This document shows positions 1-10,278 of a stretch of DNA of 64,000 nucleotides, piece by piece. Positions within the stretch are counted from its first letter, which is position 1; each line of letters starts with the position of its first letter. The notes below the pieces were generated by a model. The model did not search any database and was not told the origin of the DNA. It saw nothing but the letters and a program-made list of their open reading frames with translations. The translations under genes and the position numbers were made by a program. Source of the DNA: Hypericum androsaemum (lineage: Eukaryota; Streptophyta; Magnoliopsida; Malpighiales; Hypericaceae); the NCBI GenBank assembly GCA_963995505.1, contig OZ023181.1, forward strand, positions 9,482,221-9,546,220, written 5' to 3'.

Positions 1-474
1 AGAAGGTCAAGTATAGGAAAAAATTATTGGAAAGCTTGAAGAAACTATATCAAAAACAATTAATTCCAACTAATTGCCAACCGTAAGTAATTTGATTGTA
101 CTATCATATCAACAAGGTGCTCCTTCTTTTTTGTCAAACATCATGAGAGAATTTTAAGATTAAGCTTGTTTGGCCTAGATCAATTTTATGATCGGTGACC
201 TTATGAGAAGTTTTTCAAGATGAGTATGAGTTATAATAAAATACGCTGAAAAAGATTCGTATTGGTCAATAGAGATAGTTAATTCAGTTTGATCACCAAA
301 GTTCTATAATTGTATTATAATTCATTTAAATTTGTTTGATTTGATTATTTAGAGTAAAGAATGACTAAATTGTGTTATAAATGTATTATACTTATAACGA
401 TTAGCTAGTCCAGGAACATGAACAAGTTTATATTTGGGTAAACTCAAAAGTATTGTTTGGACCTCCTGTTCCAT
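1..474. other. AT-rich sequence, no gene seen
   Basis: No sustained reading frame, repeat or RNA gene is visible. The gypsy homology begins at about 475. Confidence 0.5.
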
Positions 475-480
475 ATCAAC

Positions 481-1423
481 CTAATCACGTACCGAGCATG
501 GCAGTAAGCCAATGTACCAAGCAAAGGCCGTCCTGGTTAGGGTCATTGGGAATTGGCATAGGAGCCATGCCATGTGAATCGAGGACTCTCCATATTGGAT
601 AACAAAGTGAGCGATGTGCTCTACTGTCGATTGGTTCTCTTCACCCAAAAACTTTATGAACTCCGGGACACGGTACCCCTGTGGGAAGGGGATAGCCCTT
701 GGCTCAAATCCCATGTCTCTTACCATCTCAGCTAATTCATTCCTCTGGTGGGCTCCTCCATTGAGGTCGGGTATCGGTTGCCCCTCAAGAGGTTGGCGCA
801 GGTTTGGTTCCTCTTCCTCCTCAGGTTGAGGTCAACGTCAGTTTGACCTTGCCTGAGTCATATTATAGGTCAGTTGCCTTGCGACAGGGTAATGGATGTC
901 TTCCTCGTCCAGCTCGGTCTCCCTTGGTCGAGTCATCAGAGTGACCGGCATGGGGTTAGAAACCCTCGACTCATACAAAGCATTTGTTCGGATGCTCCCT
1001 CTTTCGAAAGAGCCCTGGTCGGTCAAAACCCTAGATGGGTATGACAGCTCTTGAGTCATAACCGACTCATACCAACTCTAGTCTGCTTGAATATTATTTG
1101 TCTCCATCCTTGCAGTCTCGTGTAAGTTAGAGTTATCTACTCCATGAAGATGCTTGAAACATTGAGTACATGGGGGTTCCCGCTGGTGGCCTTCCGCTGA
1201 AAACACCAGCCATGTTCGATGCCTTATCGTGTGGTAGGGTGCCGACCTTTAGCTGGTTGAAGGTGTGTCCGGCAGGCAACAGGGTACAGATTGGTTTCCC
1301 TTTGGCTTGAGCCTCAGCTGCCTTAGCGGATTCATTCACTATGGCTGGCATCAATGTTTGGTGAAAATAGCCAATGGTATTTTGGTTGCTCTCACTTGTC
1401 ACCTTTTGAACCGAGGTGTCCAC
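481..1423 (-). pseudogene. Gag (Retrotrans_gag type) of gypsy element A, fragmented
   Basis: In translation order the pieces are 1423-1133, 1059-838 and 726-481, in different frames. The last piece carries the typical plant gypsy gag segment with the words FPQGYRVPEF, NQSTVEHIAHF and LTRTAFAWYIGLLP, matching the capsid-like Retrotrans_gag family. The N-terminal piece is rich in Ala, Gln and Lys. Gag would form the cytoplasmic virus-like particle. Multiple stops and frameshifts make it non-functional. The segment at 838-1080 aligns by eye with 54300-54540 in the second copy. Confidence 0.7.
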
Positions 1424-1760
1424 ATAGTTGTGAACTCCTTGGATCTGGTTAGAGAGCCGATGATAAGACTCATCGCTGACAAATCTCCTCGGTACATCTT
1501 ATCGCCTTCTCGATGCCTTTGCGACCTTCCTTATTATCACGATGAATCTTGTCTAGTCGAATGGTGATAACCTCGAGCGTGCAGACCACGGAAGTGAGCT
1601 AATCAGTTGGCTCCTTGAGGGGAGCTGGGTTGGTGGTGCCTCTCCCGATACCCTCTAGGGTAACTAAGAGGGTCGACTCCTTGTTTGGTGCCGTGTTGGT
1701 GAAGTTCTTCCCCGTACCAAGTTGGGTAGTCAGGAAGGCCGGCTCCTTCGTGTGAGCTGA

Positions 1761-3215
1761 TGAGTGTGGAAACACTCAATCATCTATGTATGTTTTAGTA
1801 TTAGTTTTCCATTGTTTCTAGTCTTTTTGTTAGTTATGTATTGATATAGTGTCATATATCGTGCTTTGAATATTTTAGCATAGTTCTTGTAATTTTCATT
1901 GCCTTTCATTCGTGTTTATTGCTAGGAGACTTTGTGGACCATACGAGAAGGATATTGGTACACCTTAGATCGTGTCAAAGGCCATTGGATCAGCCGTGAA
2001 GAATGGTGCAAGATCGGGACCTCGATGACATTGGGCAAGACTGACCTCGAGTGACTCAAATGAAGATAACTTTTGCATACAAAGTCCGATGGAGACGAGT
2101 GAGACAGTTCTAGAAATAATATATATGTGGCTACAACTTTGTCTCTATGGTCTTCTTCAAATTTGGAGTCCAAGAGGGTGAAAAATGCTTCCAAATTCTA
2201 GATTCAAATCTGTAAACTTGCCTAGCCAAAATTGGCCAGAATTCATGAACCATTTTGGGCCCATTTCGGGCTTGTCCATGGCTTTACATGGCTGGAACTT
2301 TAGGAGTAGTATAGTTAGTTTTCACTTTGGAAAAGTTGTATATATAGCCTTCCTTGGCTTAACTTTAGAGTACTTAGATATTTTTAACAACAATCACTCA
2401 CCCACTCAACTATCTCTCTCTTTTGGAAGAAAACTTGGCTCACCATTGTTAAAGATTGTAGAGAACTTGAATGAGAACTTTTGGAAGCTTTGAAGCTGAT
2501 CTTGAGCTTTCTTTAACCCTCTCTTTTATGTTCATGGTTTACTTGCTTCATTCAATGGATGTGTTTAGTTGTGTAGTTGATATATGTGAGTAGTTAATTA
2601 GTGGGTTTGGTGCCTTGATGGCATCTACTTAGCCTATTGTTTAGTGGAGTTAAAATGCTAAGGTTTGTGAACTATTTAATGAGTTTAATGCTTAATCTTA
2701 CTCGATCACCTTGATTATGAATTTGATTAATGTTAATTGCTGGAAGGGGTTAGGATTAATAGACTATTTAACTAGTTAATTAGTTGCCTATTGATGAGAA
2801 ATCTCAGTAGATGGTTAGTTGTCCTAAGGGTGATAGTTATAATTAGTAATTAGTTATATTAGGTGGCTAATTAGTCGTAGGAGTGTGATTAGTTTAACTA
2901 AGCCTAATTAATAATCAATTTAAATTAATTAATGGCAGGAGCATTGATTAGTTACTTTAGAAATAGCCGGACCATAACACTAACTTAATAAACCTCATAG
3001 GCCATTTGGTTATCTAGGTGTCATTGGTACCAAGCCCACTCTTTCCTTTATTGTTACAATCATCTTGTTTAAGTCATAGTAGTAACCAACTTGTGTTTGG
3101 AATTGATAAATCTGTAACTTGTAATCCTAAACAAGTGGTCAAGTTGTATTTGTGGCCTAGAACTTAGTCCTTGTGGGACGACATGCCCTTACTTACTCTT
3201 TATTGCAAGAGGGGT
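1761..3215. mobile_element. Solo LTR-like insertion (Ogre/Tat or Athila-like gypsy LTR)
   Basis: About 1.45 kb interrupts the gypsy gag/leader. It begins TGAGTGTGGAAACACTCA and ends near TTATTGCA, so it has TG...CA ends. It has no coding capacity. The 3' part carries a TAGTCCTTGTGGGACGACA phrase common at the ends of large plant gypsy LTRs. The block at 40568-42000 has a similar start (TGAGCGTGAAAAACACTCA) and similar length, suggesting a related LTR. I could not find a convincing target duplication, so the edges are approximate. Confidence 0.5.
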
Positions 3216-3417
3216 GTAGAAATCCTCGCTTTTATGAGTCGAGCTGGGTGGATTCCTCTCAACATTTTGTTGAGAGGGTTGCAGAGCCGAGCTTGGTAGA
3301 TTCCTCCCAACATTTTGTTGAGAGGGTTGCGGTGACGCCTCCTTGTTGGAAGTTGGGTTGTTCTTGGTCATCTTGGTTGGGCAAAGTTAGATCGCCTTCT
3401 TAGACGTCCTTCTTGGT

Positions 3418-3437
3418 CCCACCTAGTGTGCCAAAAA
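3418..3437 (-). other. Primer-binding-site-like leader of gypsy element A
   Basis: On the minus strand the LTR end is followed by TTTTTGGCACACTAGGTGGG, the usual plant gypsy leader arrangement. The equivalent site in copy B is at 55083-55102. Confidence 0.55.
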
Positions 3438-3699
3438 TATGTTGGTGGTAGAAGTGGTACAAGAACGCTAAGACTTTCTGAGACGGATCCAAAATAGACG
3501 TCCCAAGGTCGACCTAATAGAAAGGGTAAAAAATGTACTACAGGAGAATGCTAAGAGAATTTGATCGTCCCAAGGTCAGGCTTAATAGAAAGGGTGAAAA
3601 GAGAGCTACGAGTTAAGGGAGAACGATAAAGATAAATGTTGTTGTTGTGTTTTTGACGATGTTCTTGCTCTCGTGCCCGTGCCTTTCTTATATAGAGAC

Positions 3700-4310
3700 G
3701 TCGCCGACTTAGCCCCTTCTTGTGATGAGAAACTTGAACTGCCTTATTCATATCGATGACGCCGACTTGGCCCCGGCTCATGATGAGAAATGCAAACCAC
3801 CTTAGTTACATAGAGGACGCCGACCTAGCCTCATCTCATATTGAGAAACCCAAACTACCATAGTCATATCGATGACGCCGACTTGGCTCCTGCTCTTTAT
3901 GAGAATCATAAATCGCTTTAGTCACATAGAGGACGCCGACTTAGCCTCATCTCATGATGAGAAACCCGAACTTCCTTAGTTATATCGATGACGCCGACTT
4001 GTCTACGGTTCATGATGAGAAACACAAACTGCCTTAGTCACATTGAGGGCACCGACCTAGTCTCGTCTCATGATGAGAAACCGAACCACCTTAGTCATAT
4101 CGATGATGCCGACTTGGCTCCGGCTAATAATGAGAAATATAAACCGCCTACGTCACATTGAGGGTACCGACCTAGTCTCGTCTCATGATGAGAAACCCAA
4201 ACTGCCTTAGTCATATCGATGATGCCAACTTGGCTCAGACTCATGATGAGAAACACAAACTGCCTTAGTCGTATCAATGCTCGAACCACCCTAGCCTTAT
4301 TGAGGACACC
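3700..4310. repeat. 58-bp tandem repeat arranged as 116-bp dimers
   Basis: The word GCCGAC or a one-base variant recurs at 3703, 3761, 3819, 3877, 3935, 3993, about 4050, 4108, 4166 and 4224, almost exactly 58 bp apart. Alternate units begin TAGAGGACGCCGAC and ATCGATGACGCCGAC, so the real period is an AB dimer of about 116 bp. Each unit carries CTCATGATGAGAAAC, itself a short palindrome. Confidence 0.85.
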
Positions 4311-4439
4311 GACCTGGTTCTGGCTTCTTCTCGAACGTCTCTGCCAAAATACCATCTAACCCAAATTCAAGAACGACCCAAAATCATAAGCCTGGCCCGA
4401 CGTTCTCCAAGCCCACAAGGGCATTCTTAAGCCCAACGA

Positions 4440-5005
4440 TTCAGGCATTCGCCAAACGCTGGGCGTTCTCAGGCCTGGCGATGCTGGCGTTCGCCAGCCC
4501 GGTCCAACCCGATGTGGGCGTTCACTAACGTGGGTGTTTTCCAGCTAGGTCCGGCCCTGATATAGGCGCTCGCCATAGCCTGACCCTGAAGTGGGCATTC
4601 GCCAAGGCCCAATGCCATACGGGCGTTCTCTAAGGCCCGGCCCTAAAGTGGGCATTCGCTAAAGCCTAAAGCCATCCAGACGTTCTCCATTTTGACTTGA
4701 TGCAGGCATTCTCCATGGCCCGGCCCTGAAGCGAGCGTTCGCCAAGGCCCAATGCCATGCGGGCATTCTCCACTTTGACTTGATGTGGGCATTCTCCACA
4801 GCCCGGCCCTGGAGCTGGCGTTTGCCAAGGCCCAACGCCATGCGAGGGTTCTCCACTTCAACTTGATGCGGGCTTTCTCCATGGCCTGGTGCTGAAGCGG
4901 GCATTCGCCAAGGCCTAATACTATGTGGGCATTCTCTACTTCGACTTGATGCGGGCATTCTCCACGGCCCGGCCCTGAAGCGGGCATTCCCCAAGGCCTA
5001 ATGCC
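4440..5005. repeat. 83-bp tandem repeat in the gypsy LTR
   Basis: CCAAGGCC recurs at 4742, 4825, 4908 and 4991 (period 83 bp), with more diverged units to the left. Units contain GGGCATTCTCCAC and GGCCCGGCCCTGAAGCGGGC. Long minus-strand open frames here are a by-product of the period and base composition. Confidence 0.85.
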
Positions 5006-5080
5006 ATGCGGGCGTTATCCACTCAGCCTAATCCAAAACCCGGCTTGAATCAAACCCAAAATTATTTTCAAGCCCCAACA

Positions 5081-5345
5081 CTCTTACATGATTACTTGTC
5101 TAATGGGAACTTGGCGGAGAAGATAGGTGTGAAGCGGGAATGGATAAGCAAGTACAAGCTTGTGATGGCCATTGCAAAAGGCCTTAGCTTCCTTCACCAT
5201 TAATGCTATCCAGCAATTAATTACACATGGAGATCTCATCATCTCAAGTCGAGCAACTTTCTTTTCGACGAAAATATGGAACCTCATTTGGGTTCAAGTA
5301 CCTGGAAGAATTGGCTAGAGGGTCATCTCCTGCAACAGATACCTT
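5081..5345 (+). pseudogene. Receptor-like kinase (LRR-RLK type) fragment
   Basis: The first frame reads LLHDYLSNGNLAEKI, then KYKLVMAIAKGLSFLHH and a TAA stop at 5201. This matches the hinge to alpha-E region of plant receptor-like kinases, where KGL.FLHH precedes the catalytic loop. After a frameshift, T-HGDL is followed by an 8-bp CTCATCAT duplication, then SSNFLFDENMEPHL and FKYLEELARGSSPAT, resembling the catalytic and activation loops. The HGD in place of the usual HRD suggests a non-RD or pseudokinase parent, possibly a TDR/PXY/MOL1-like LRR kinase; that name is from memory and tentative. The fragment starts at the gypsy LTR edge, so the retroelement probably inserted into it. Confidence 0.7.
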
Positions 5346-6320
5346 GAGAGAAACAAGTTACACACTTTCTGTTACTAATGCAGTTGTTTCCTTTAATACA
5401 CAATGCATTTGGAAGTCACGATTGGAAGAAACTAATTTTAAATATGGCCTAAACATATTAGTCCTTATTCACTACAAAGATTCAAAATCTCCCAAACTAC
5501 TTAATACCGACTTTGGAAGGAAGTTCTGTAATATATCTTTCGAATCTCAGACTCTAAATACCAGAAATTCATCAAAAAAAGTAAGCTGAGATGTTCAACT
5601 TTGGATCATACAAAGGAATTGAATTGTAAGGTGTCTTATTCAAATAAGGGGAGCACTACGAGGCCTGCACCCGGGGGGACAAGGCAGAGGACGCGGCGCC
5701 CCTCCGCCGGCCCCGAAACCCTTACGCCGGAGGGATAGGAACAAAGTGCGATGACGAGACTAGGGTTTAGGAATTTGGCGTCACTCCCGACAGTGATCAG
5801 AGTGAAGGTGGACCCCATGGGGACAGCAGAGCCAGAGATGCAGGACGCGTATGGAGTGCGGGGCGTCGTTTTCTCGGGGGCAGTGGAGATGGTGACGATT
5901 GGCGGTTGTTATTGCGGGTTAATTAAGATTTGAGTCGAATTAAATATGGGTTGACAATAAAATTAACCGCTCACCAGTTTTGATAAATGAGACTAATTTT
6001 GCCTAGAAAATAAACTTTTCTTCCTGCTGGAATTTAAGAGTCGGGATTGCTTTGCATAATAAAAGTAACGGTAGGGATTAAAAAGTGAATTGTGATTACA
6101 TATCAATGATATCCGTATTCAACTTCTGGTATAATATTTTTACTTAAAAATTCAAATTAACAACATTGTTTCATATCCCTGTGTTTCATTATTGTTTCCA
6201 TTGGATACCAACAAAGAACGTAATATAATTAACAACATTTCCATACAAATAATAGAAATTCGAAATTATTATCAACCAGTGACTTTGGCATGCCCCGTTT
6301 GGCCGGAGGGGAGCTCCCGG
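5346..6320. other. No gene recognised; includes a GC-rich patch
   Basis: 5640-5900 is GC-rich and open for about 60 codons on both strands, but nothing in either translation is recognisable. The rest is AT-rich and featureless. Confidence 0.4.
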
Positions 6321-6539
6321 TGTTGGAGATCACGTTATCCGGTTGTTACATTTTATCCAGTTGTTATATGTTTATCATTCAAAGCCACGCTTATCATATC
6401 ATTTTAGGATTAACTTATCTTCCTAGTTTGTGTTTCAATTTCCTGCTTAGCCTCTCGGTTGTTATACACGGATGGCTATATATGAAATCGCCTATTATTC
6501 AATTAAAGATTAAGCGGCTTGAATACATCAAACTCTTCA
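6321..6539 (+). repeat. 5' LTR of copia element D
   Basis: It starts TGTTGGAGATCACG and ends AACTCTTCA directly before TGGTATCAGAG. The length of 219 bp is in the normal range for small copia LTRs. No second copy is in the window. Confidence 0.7.
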
Positions 6540-6550
6540 TGGTATCAGAG
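6540..6550 (+). other. Primer binding site for initiator tRNA-Met
   Basis: TGGTATCAGAG is the complement of the 3' end of plant initiator tRNA-Met, the usual Ty1/copia primer, and sits immediately after the LTR. Confidence 0.85.
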
Positions 6551-6646
6551 TATAAATCTGATCAGTAAACCCTCCCAAATAAGTCTACCTGCCGCATAAT
6601 TTTTATCCCACACCAAAACAGGTATGTCGCGAAATTGAACATCTCT

Positions 6647-7480
6647 ATGACTGATATGGCGTCGCCATATTTTCTTCACCCCTCGGATAACCCGAGTCAA
6701 GTCAAATGTAAGAGAGTTGCTCACCGAAAGAAACTACGGTGATTGGGTTGGTGAGATGACCAACTTTCTCATGGCAAAAAATAAGCTAGGGTTCGATAGA
6801 GAAGCCAAATGTAAGCTCGACTGATTATGCGAGTTGGATGCGTTGTGATGCAATGATGAAAGGTTGGCTAGCCATAGCAATCGACAAAGAAGTCAGAAGC
6901 AGTGTTCACTATGCAAAGTCGGCAAATGAGGTTTGGGCGACTTCAAGCAGCACTTCGGAAATAGTAGCGCACCTAGGGTGTACAATTTGCGTCGCTCCGT
7001 TTCTTTACTACATCAAGATAAGATGTCAGTCTCGGCATATTTCTCGAAGTTGAAGAGTCTATGGGATGACATGGAGTCAAACTCCATAATGGCTGACTAC
7101 ACTTGCGCTGTGAAGAAGAAATACGCAGCGGCGCGAGAACAGGAACAATTTTATGTTTTCTTAATGGGACTCGACGACGTGTTTGGAACAATCAAGTCTC
7201 AGATATTGAGCACAAAACCAACACCTAGCCTCAGAGAAGCATACTATCTTATACTTGAGGATGAGCAAACACGACAAATAGTGGCTGCAAGTCAGTCGAT
7301 TGTTGAAGCTACAGCATTCGAGGCAAGCAATTATGTTCGTATAGAAAACGACGTGGGTCAATAAAGGACTTTAAAGAACCAAAAAGAACAAACTCGGTGC
7401 AACCACTGTCAAAAACTTGGTCATACCAAGGACCAATGTTTCGAATTAATTGGCTGTTCAGATTGGTGGAAAAGGAGCGA
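6647..7480 (+). pseudogene. Gag of copia element D with CCHC zinc knuckle
   Basis: An ATG at 6647 opens a UBN2-type gag that soon breaks into other frames. Recognisable parts are MKGWLAIAIDKEVRSSVHYA and APRVYNLRRSVSLLHQDKMS, then FSKLKSLWDDMES in the frame of 6933-7364. A zinc knuckle CNHCQKLGHTKDQC (CX2CX4HX4C) begins at 7398. Gag would package element RNA in cytoplasmic particles. Several frame changes and stops make it dead. Confidence 0.75.
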
Positions 7481-7599
7481 TGATCTTGACAGTGGAAGGA
7501 AAGAAGGCTTTAAGGCTCCTACCATTCAGAGGCAGGCACCGAGCGCAGCATTAGTTGGCTCAGATGTGAGTCCTATACCAGGTCTGATTGTCTAGCAGT

Positions 7600-8943
7600 A
7601 CGCGCGACTCCTCAACGTATTGAAGCAAGGGGAGAAAACAGTGCTTTCACTGTGCAAGACACTGGTGCGGAGGTCAATATGGCGGGTATGGTCACAAGCA
7701 AATGCACCTGGATCATTGATTCCAGGGCGACGGAACATATAACATGTGATTCGATTTTTTTTACAGGGCCGATAAGGGCAGCAGCTATTGCACCAATGAA
7801 AATTTCAACTAGTGAAACCATTCATGTTGAGGGAATCGAAACCGTGCATCTCACTAATGGGATCACGTTAAAGGATGTCTTGCACATTCCAAAGTTCCAG
7901 TGCAATCTCATTTCAGTTCCCAAGCTAACTAAAGATATGAATTGCGCCTTGACTTTTGATGCGGATGTTTCTGTATTGTAGGACCTACCTTCGAGGACCC
8001 TGATTGGAGAGGGTAGGCATCATGGGGGTCTGTACTTGCTCGATTCGGCGTCAAAAGAGGAGGTGACAATGCATGTTGAAAAGACCACGACGACCACTTG
8101 GCATGAAAGGCTAAGGCATCGATCTAAGGAAAAGTTAGAACTTGTACATTGTTCGTGTAAGACAATTCTGCTGGATAGTAATATTTTTTGTGATGCATGT
8201 ATACGGGCCAAACAGGCTCATCCTTCTTTTCCAGGCAATATAATAAAGTTGGATTCTTGTTTTGCACTTATTCATTGTGACATTTGGGGTCCGTACAAGA
8301 TCGCCTCTCTTACTGGTGTTCATTATTTTCTTTCGATTGTGAACAATTATAGTCGTGGAGTTTGGATATATTTATTGAAGGATAAGTTGAGTGTTGCCAT
8401 TTATGTTATTATGTTTTGTAACATGAAGGAAACTCAATTAGGAAAAAGGGTGCAGCGACTCCATGCAGATAATGGGATGAAGTTTCGGTCCCAAAAGATG
8501 ATGGAGTTTTATCAACAAAAGTACATCTTATTGCAAACTTCATGTCCCTACACGCACCAAAAAAATGGTCTCGCAGAGAGAAAGCATTGTTACATTTTGA
8601 AAATGGCTCGTGCCCTCCTCTTCCACTCTTCCATTCAGCGCTGCCCACATCTTTTTGGGGTGAAAGCGTGCTTACAATAGTCTACCTTATCAATAGGCTG
8701 CCGACTAAAGCTATGAATAATATGATGTCGTACGAAGTGATTTTTGGCAAGACACCTACCTATGATCATTTAAAGTCATTTGAATACTTGGTGTACGCCC
8801 ATGTTCATAAGCAACTCCGGGAATTCCAAGAGCGAAGTTGCAAGTGCATTTTTATTGGCTATCACGAAGGTCAGAAGGGCTATCGCATTTTTGACCTAGC
8901 AATTCGACGGATATACCACACTCGGGATGTAACTATTATATAG
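7600..8943 (+). pseudogene. Protease-integrase part of copia pol, element D
   Basis: The protease motif reads WIIDSRATEHIT at about 7709, where D-S/T-G-A is expected, so Arg replaces the conserved Gly next to the catalytic Asp. The pre-integrase segment TWHERLRHRS and the C-D-A-C half of the zinc site follow. The integrase core keeps the acidic triad context: HCDIWGP, HADNG and GLAERKH (frame of 8036-8680). The frame then shifts to 8542-8943, with FWGESVLTIVYLINRLPTK and IFIGYHEGQKGYRIFD. A stop follows TFDADVSVL at 7981. Reverse transcriptase is absent. Confidence 0.8.
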
Positions 8944-10278
8944 ATGTGAAGTAACTTTTTTTTATAGATAAGGATTTATGAAGCAAAATAGGATAAGCTA
9001 TAAAAAAAGTTGAAACGTGGCTGAATTTGGAAATTGACACCAAGTAAATAAAGATAAAGGTAAGAAGTGAAGCGGTGGAAGGACTATATTACTATAAGAT
9101 GGATGTTGGGTTAAAAGTTGTGCAGCTTTCACCCAACCAGTTAAAAAAAATAGAGATTGAAGGTAAGGAGAGAAAACGAGACTGAAGAACCTAAAAGAAG
9201 CCACCGAGGAAAAAAAAGAACTGTAATCAAATTAGGTAAGCTTTATTATTTATAATTATGACAGTATATTTGTGAGTATCAAAACGTAAAGGGCAGATAA
9301 TTTTTATGGATAATTTACTCATTTCCAAGTACATCCGTGGACATGAACATAAAGAAAAGAAAACCTAGATTAAAAAAATAGGAAAAAAGGGATTGACGAG
9401 AATAATCGACGAGGTAATTTTTGTTGCACAAGTAGATGCGCACTTATTATTTGAAGTTAATAGATTATATGTGGTGATAAAAGAAAAGGTTTGTGTACAT
9501 GATTATTGTAGGAAAGATGTGGAGATTTGTCTTTGAATCGTAAAAGAATGGAACAAATGTCAATATAATTGGAAGATAAGTCAATGGTTGTTTGAATACA
9601 ATTGAAGAAACTGAACACAACATAAGGTAGAATTATATTATTCTTTTAACAGATTAAGTTTCAGGGATGAATTAGTAAAATTTGAGGTATAACTTAATTA
9701 TTTAACTACAATTTGAAACTTGATGTGTTTTTGTATTTTTTTTTTAAAAATTAATAGATCGTTATATTTTTATCTTTAAAAATTGGTTTGTTATTAAATT
9801 TGTGCGTTATTAAATTTGTGTCTTAAAATAATTAATGTGTATTTGAAAATTGATGTGTTTTTCGACTCATTCATTTTGACTGTCGTATTTGGAAAAACAA
9901 AAGAGTGAAAAAATACATCTCAGAATGGAATACATTAAATAATGGATATTTACAATTGGTCGCATACAATTCAGAATCTTACAAATTAAACAATCGACAT
10001 TTACAAATGTTTGCACAACTGAGTTCAAAAATTCGGACAAATCTCGACCGACGACTGTGAAGAGAGAATAAAATTCAATTTGAAAGAAGCTTTTACAAGG
10101 ATGAGTACTTTTTGTAAGGTGTGTCCTTACTTTTTTTTGTACGCTTTTACTTTTTTTTTAACAAGGATATGTACTTCGAAAAAAGCAAAAAGGGAGACCA
10201 GCGATCCGGTGGTTCATGTGCACGGAAGAGAGGCAGATAAAATTACTCCAACATTTATCTGGTATTACAAATTTATCA
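8944..10278. other. AT-rich intergenic sequence, nothing recognised
   Basis: There are no long frames with family motifs and no clear inverted or direct repeats. Poly-T/A tracts are common. Confidence 0.45.

Larger units (their letters stand above)
475..5080 (-). mobile_element. Ty3/gypsy-type LTR element A, degenerate and 3'-truncated
   Basis: The element reads right to left: LTR (3440-5080), primer-binding-like leader (3418-3437), then gag remains down to 481. Protease, reverse transcriptase and integrase are not in the window. A second fragment of the same family at 54.0-55.7 kb has the same order of LTR, leader and gag, which supports the assignment. A 1.45 kb LTR-like block (1761-3215) interrupts the gag/leader. 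Gag is broken into several frames, so the copy is dead. Without pol it could be a non-autonomous gag-only element or a truncated full element; I cannot separate these. Confidence 0.7.
3440..5080 (-). repeat. LTR of gypsy element A (1641 bp) with internal tandem arrays
   Basis: The LTR runs from TGTTGG at 3440 to CCAACA at 5080, a matched inverted terminus typical of LTRs. It adjoins the leader on the left and kinase-derived sequence on the right. It contains a 58-bp array and an 83-bp array that make up most of its length. The partner LTR lies outside the window or is lost, so the target duplication cannot be checked. Confidence 0.65.
6321..8943 (+). mobile_element. Ty1/copia element D (RE1-like), truncated after integrase
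   Basis: Order: 5' LTR (6321-6539), initiator-tRNA-Met primer site (6540-6550), gag, zinc knuckle, protease, integrase. Homology stops at about 8943 before reverse transcriptase, RNase H and the 3' LTR. Gag and pol are broken by stops and frameshifts, and the protease motif is altered. The 219-bp LTR and gag type resemble the plant RE1-like group; lineage is inferred from motif style only. Confidence 0.8.

Noticed and set aside
3700..4310. CRISPR-like spacing of repeats
   Set aside because: Units are contiguous tandem copies without unique spacers, inside a plant LTR.
4643..4994. Open frames of 111-114 codons on the minus strand
   Set aside because: They are translations of the 83-bp GC-rich tandem array; the overlapping frames show the same repeats and no protein family.
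5636..5933. Possible small gene in a GC-rich patch
   Set aside because: Both strands are open for only about 60 codons and neither resembles a known protein.
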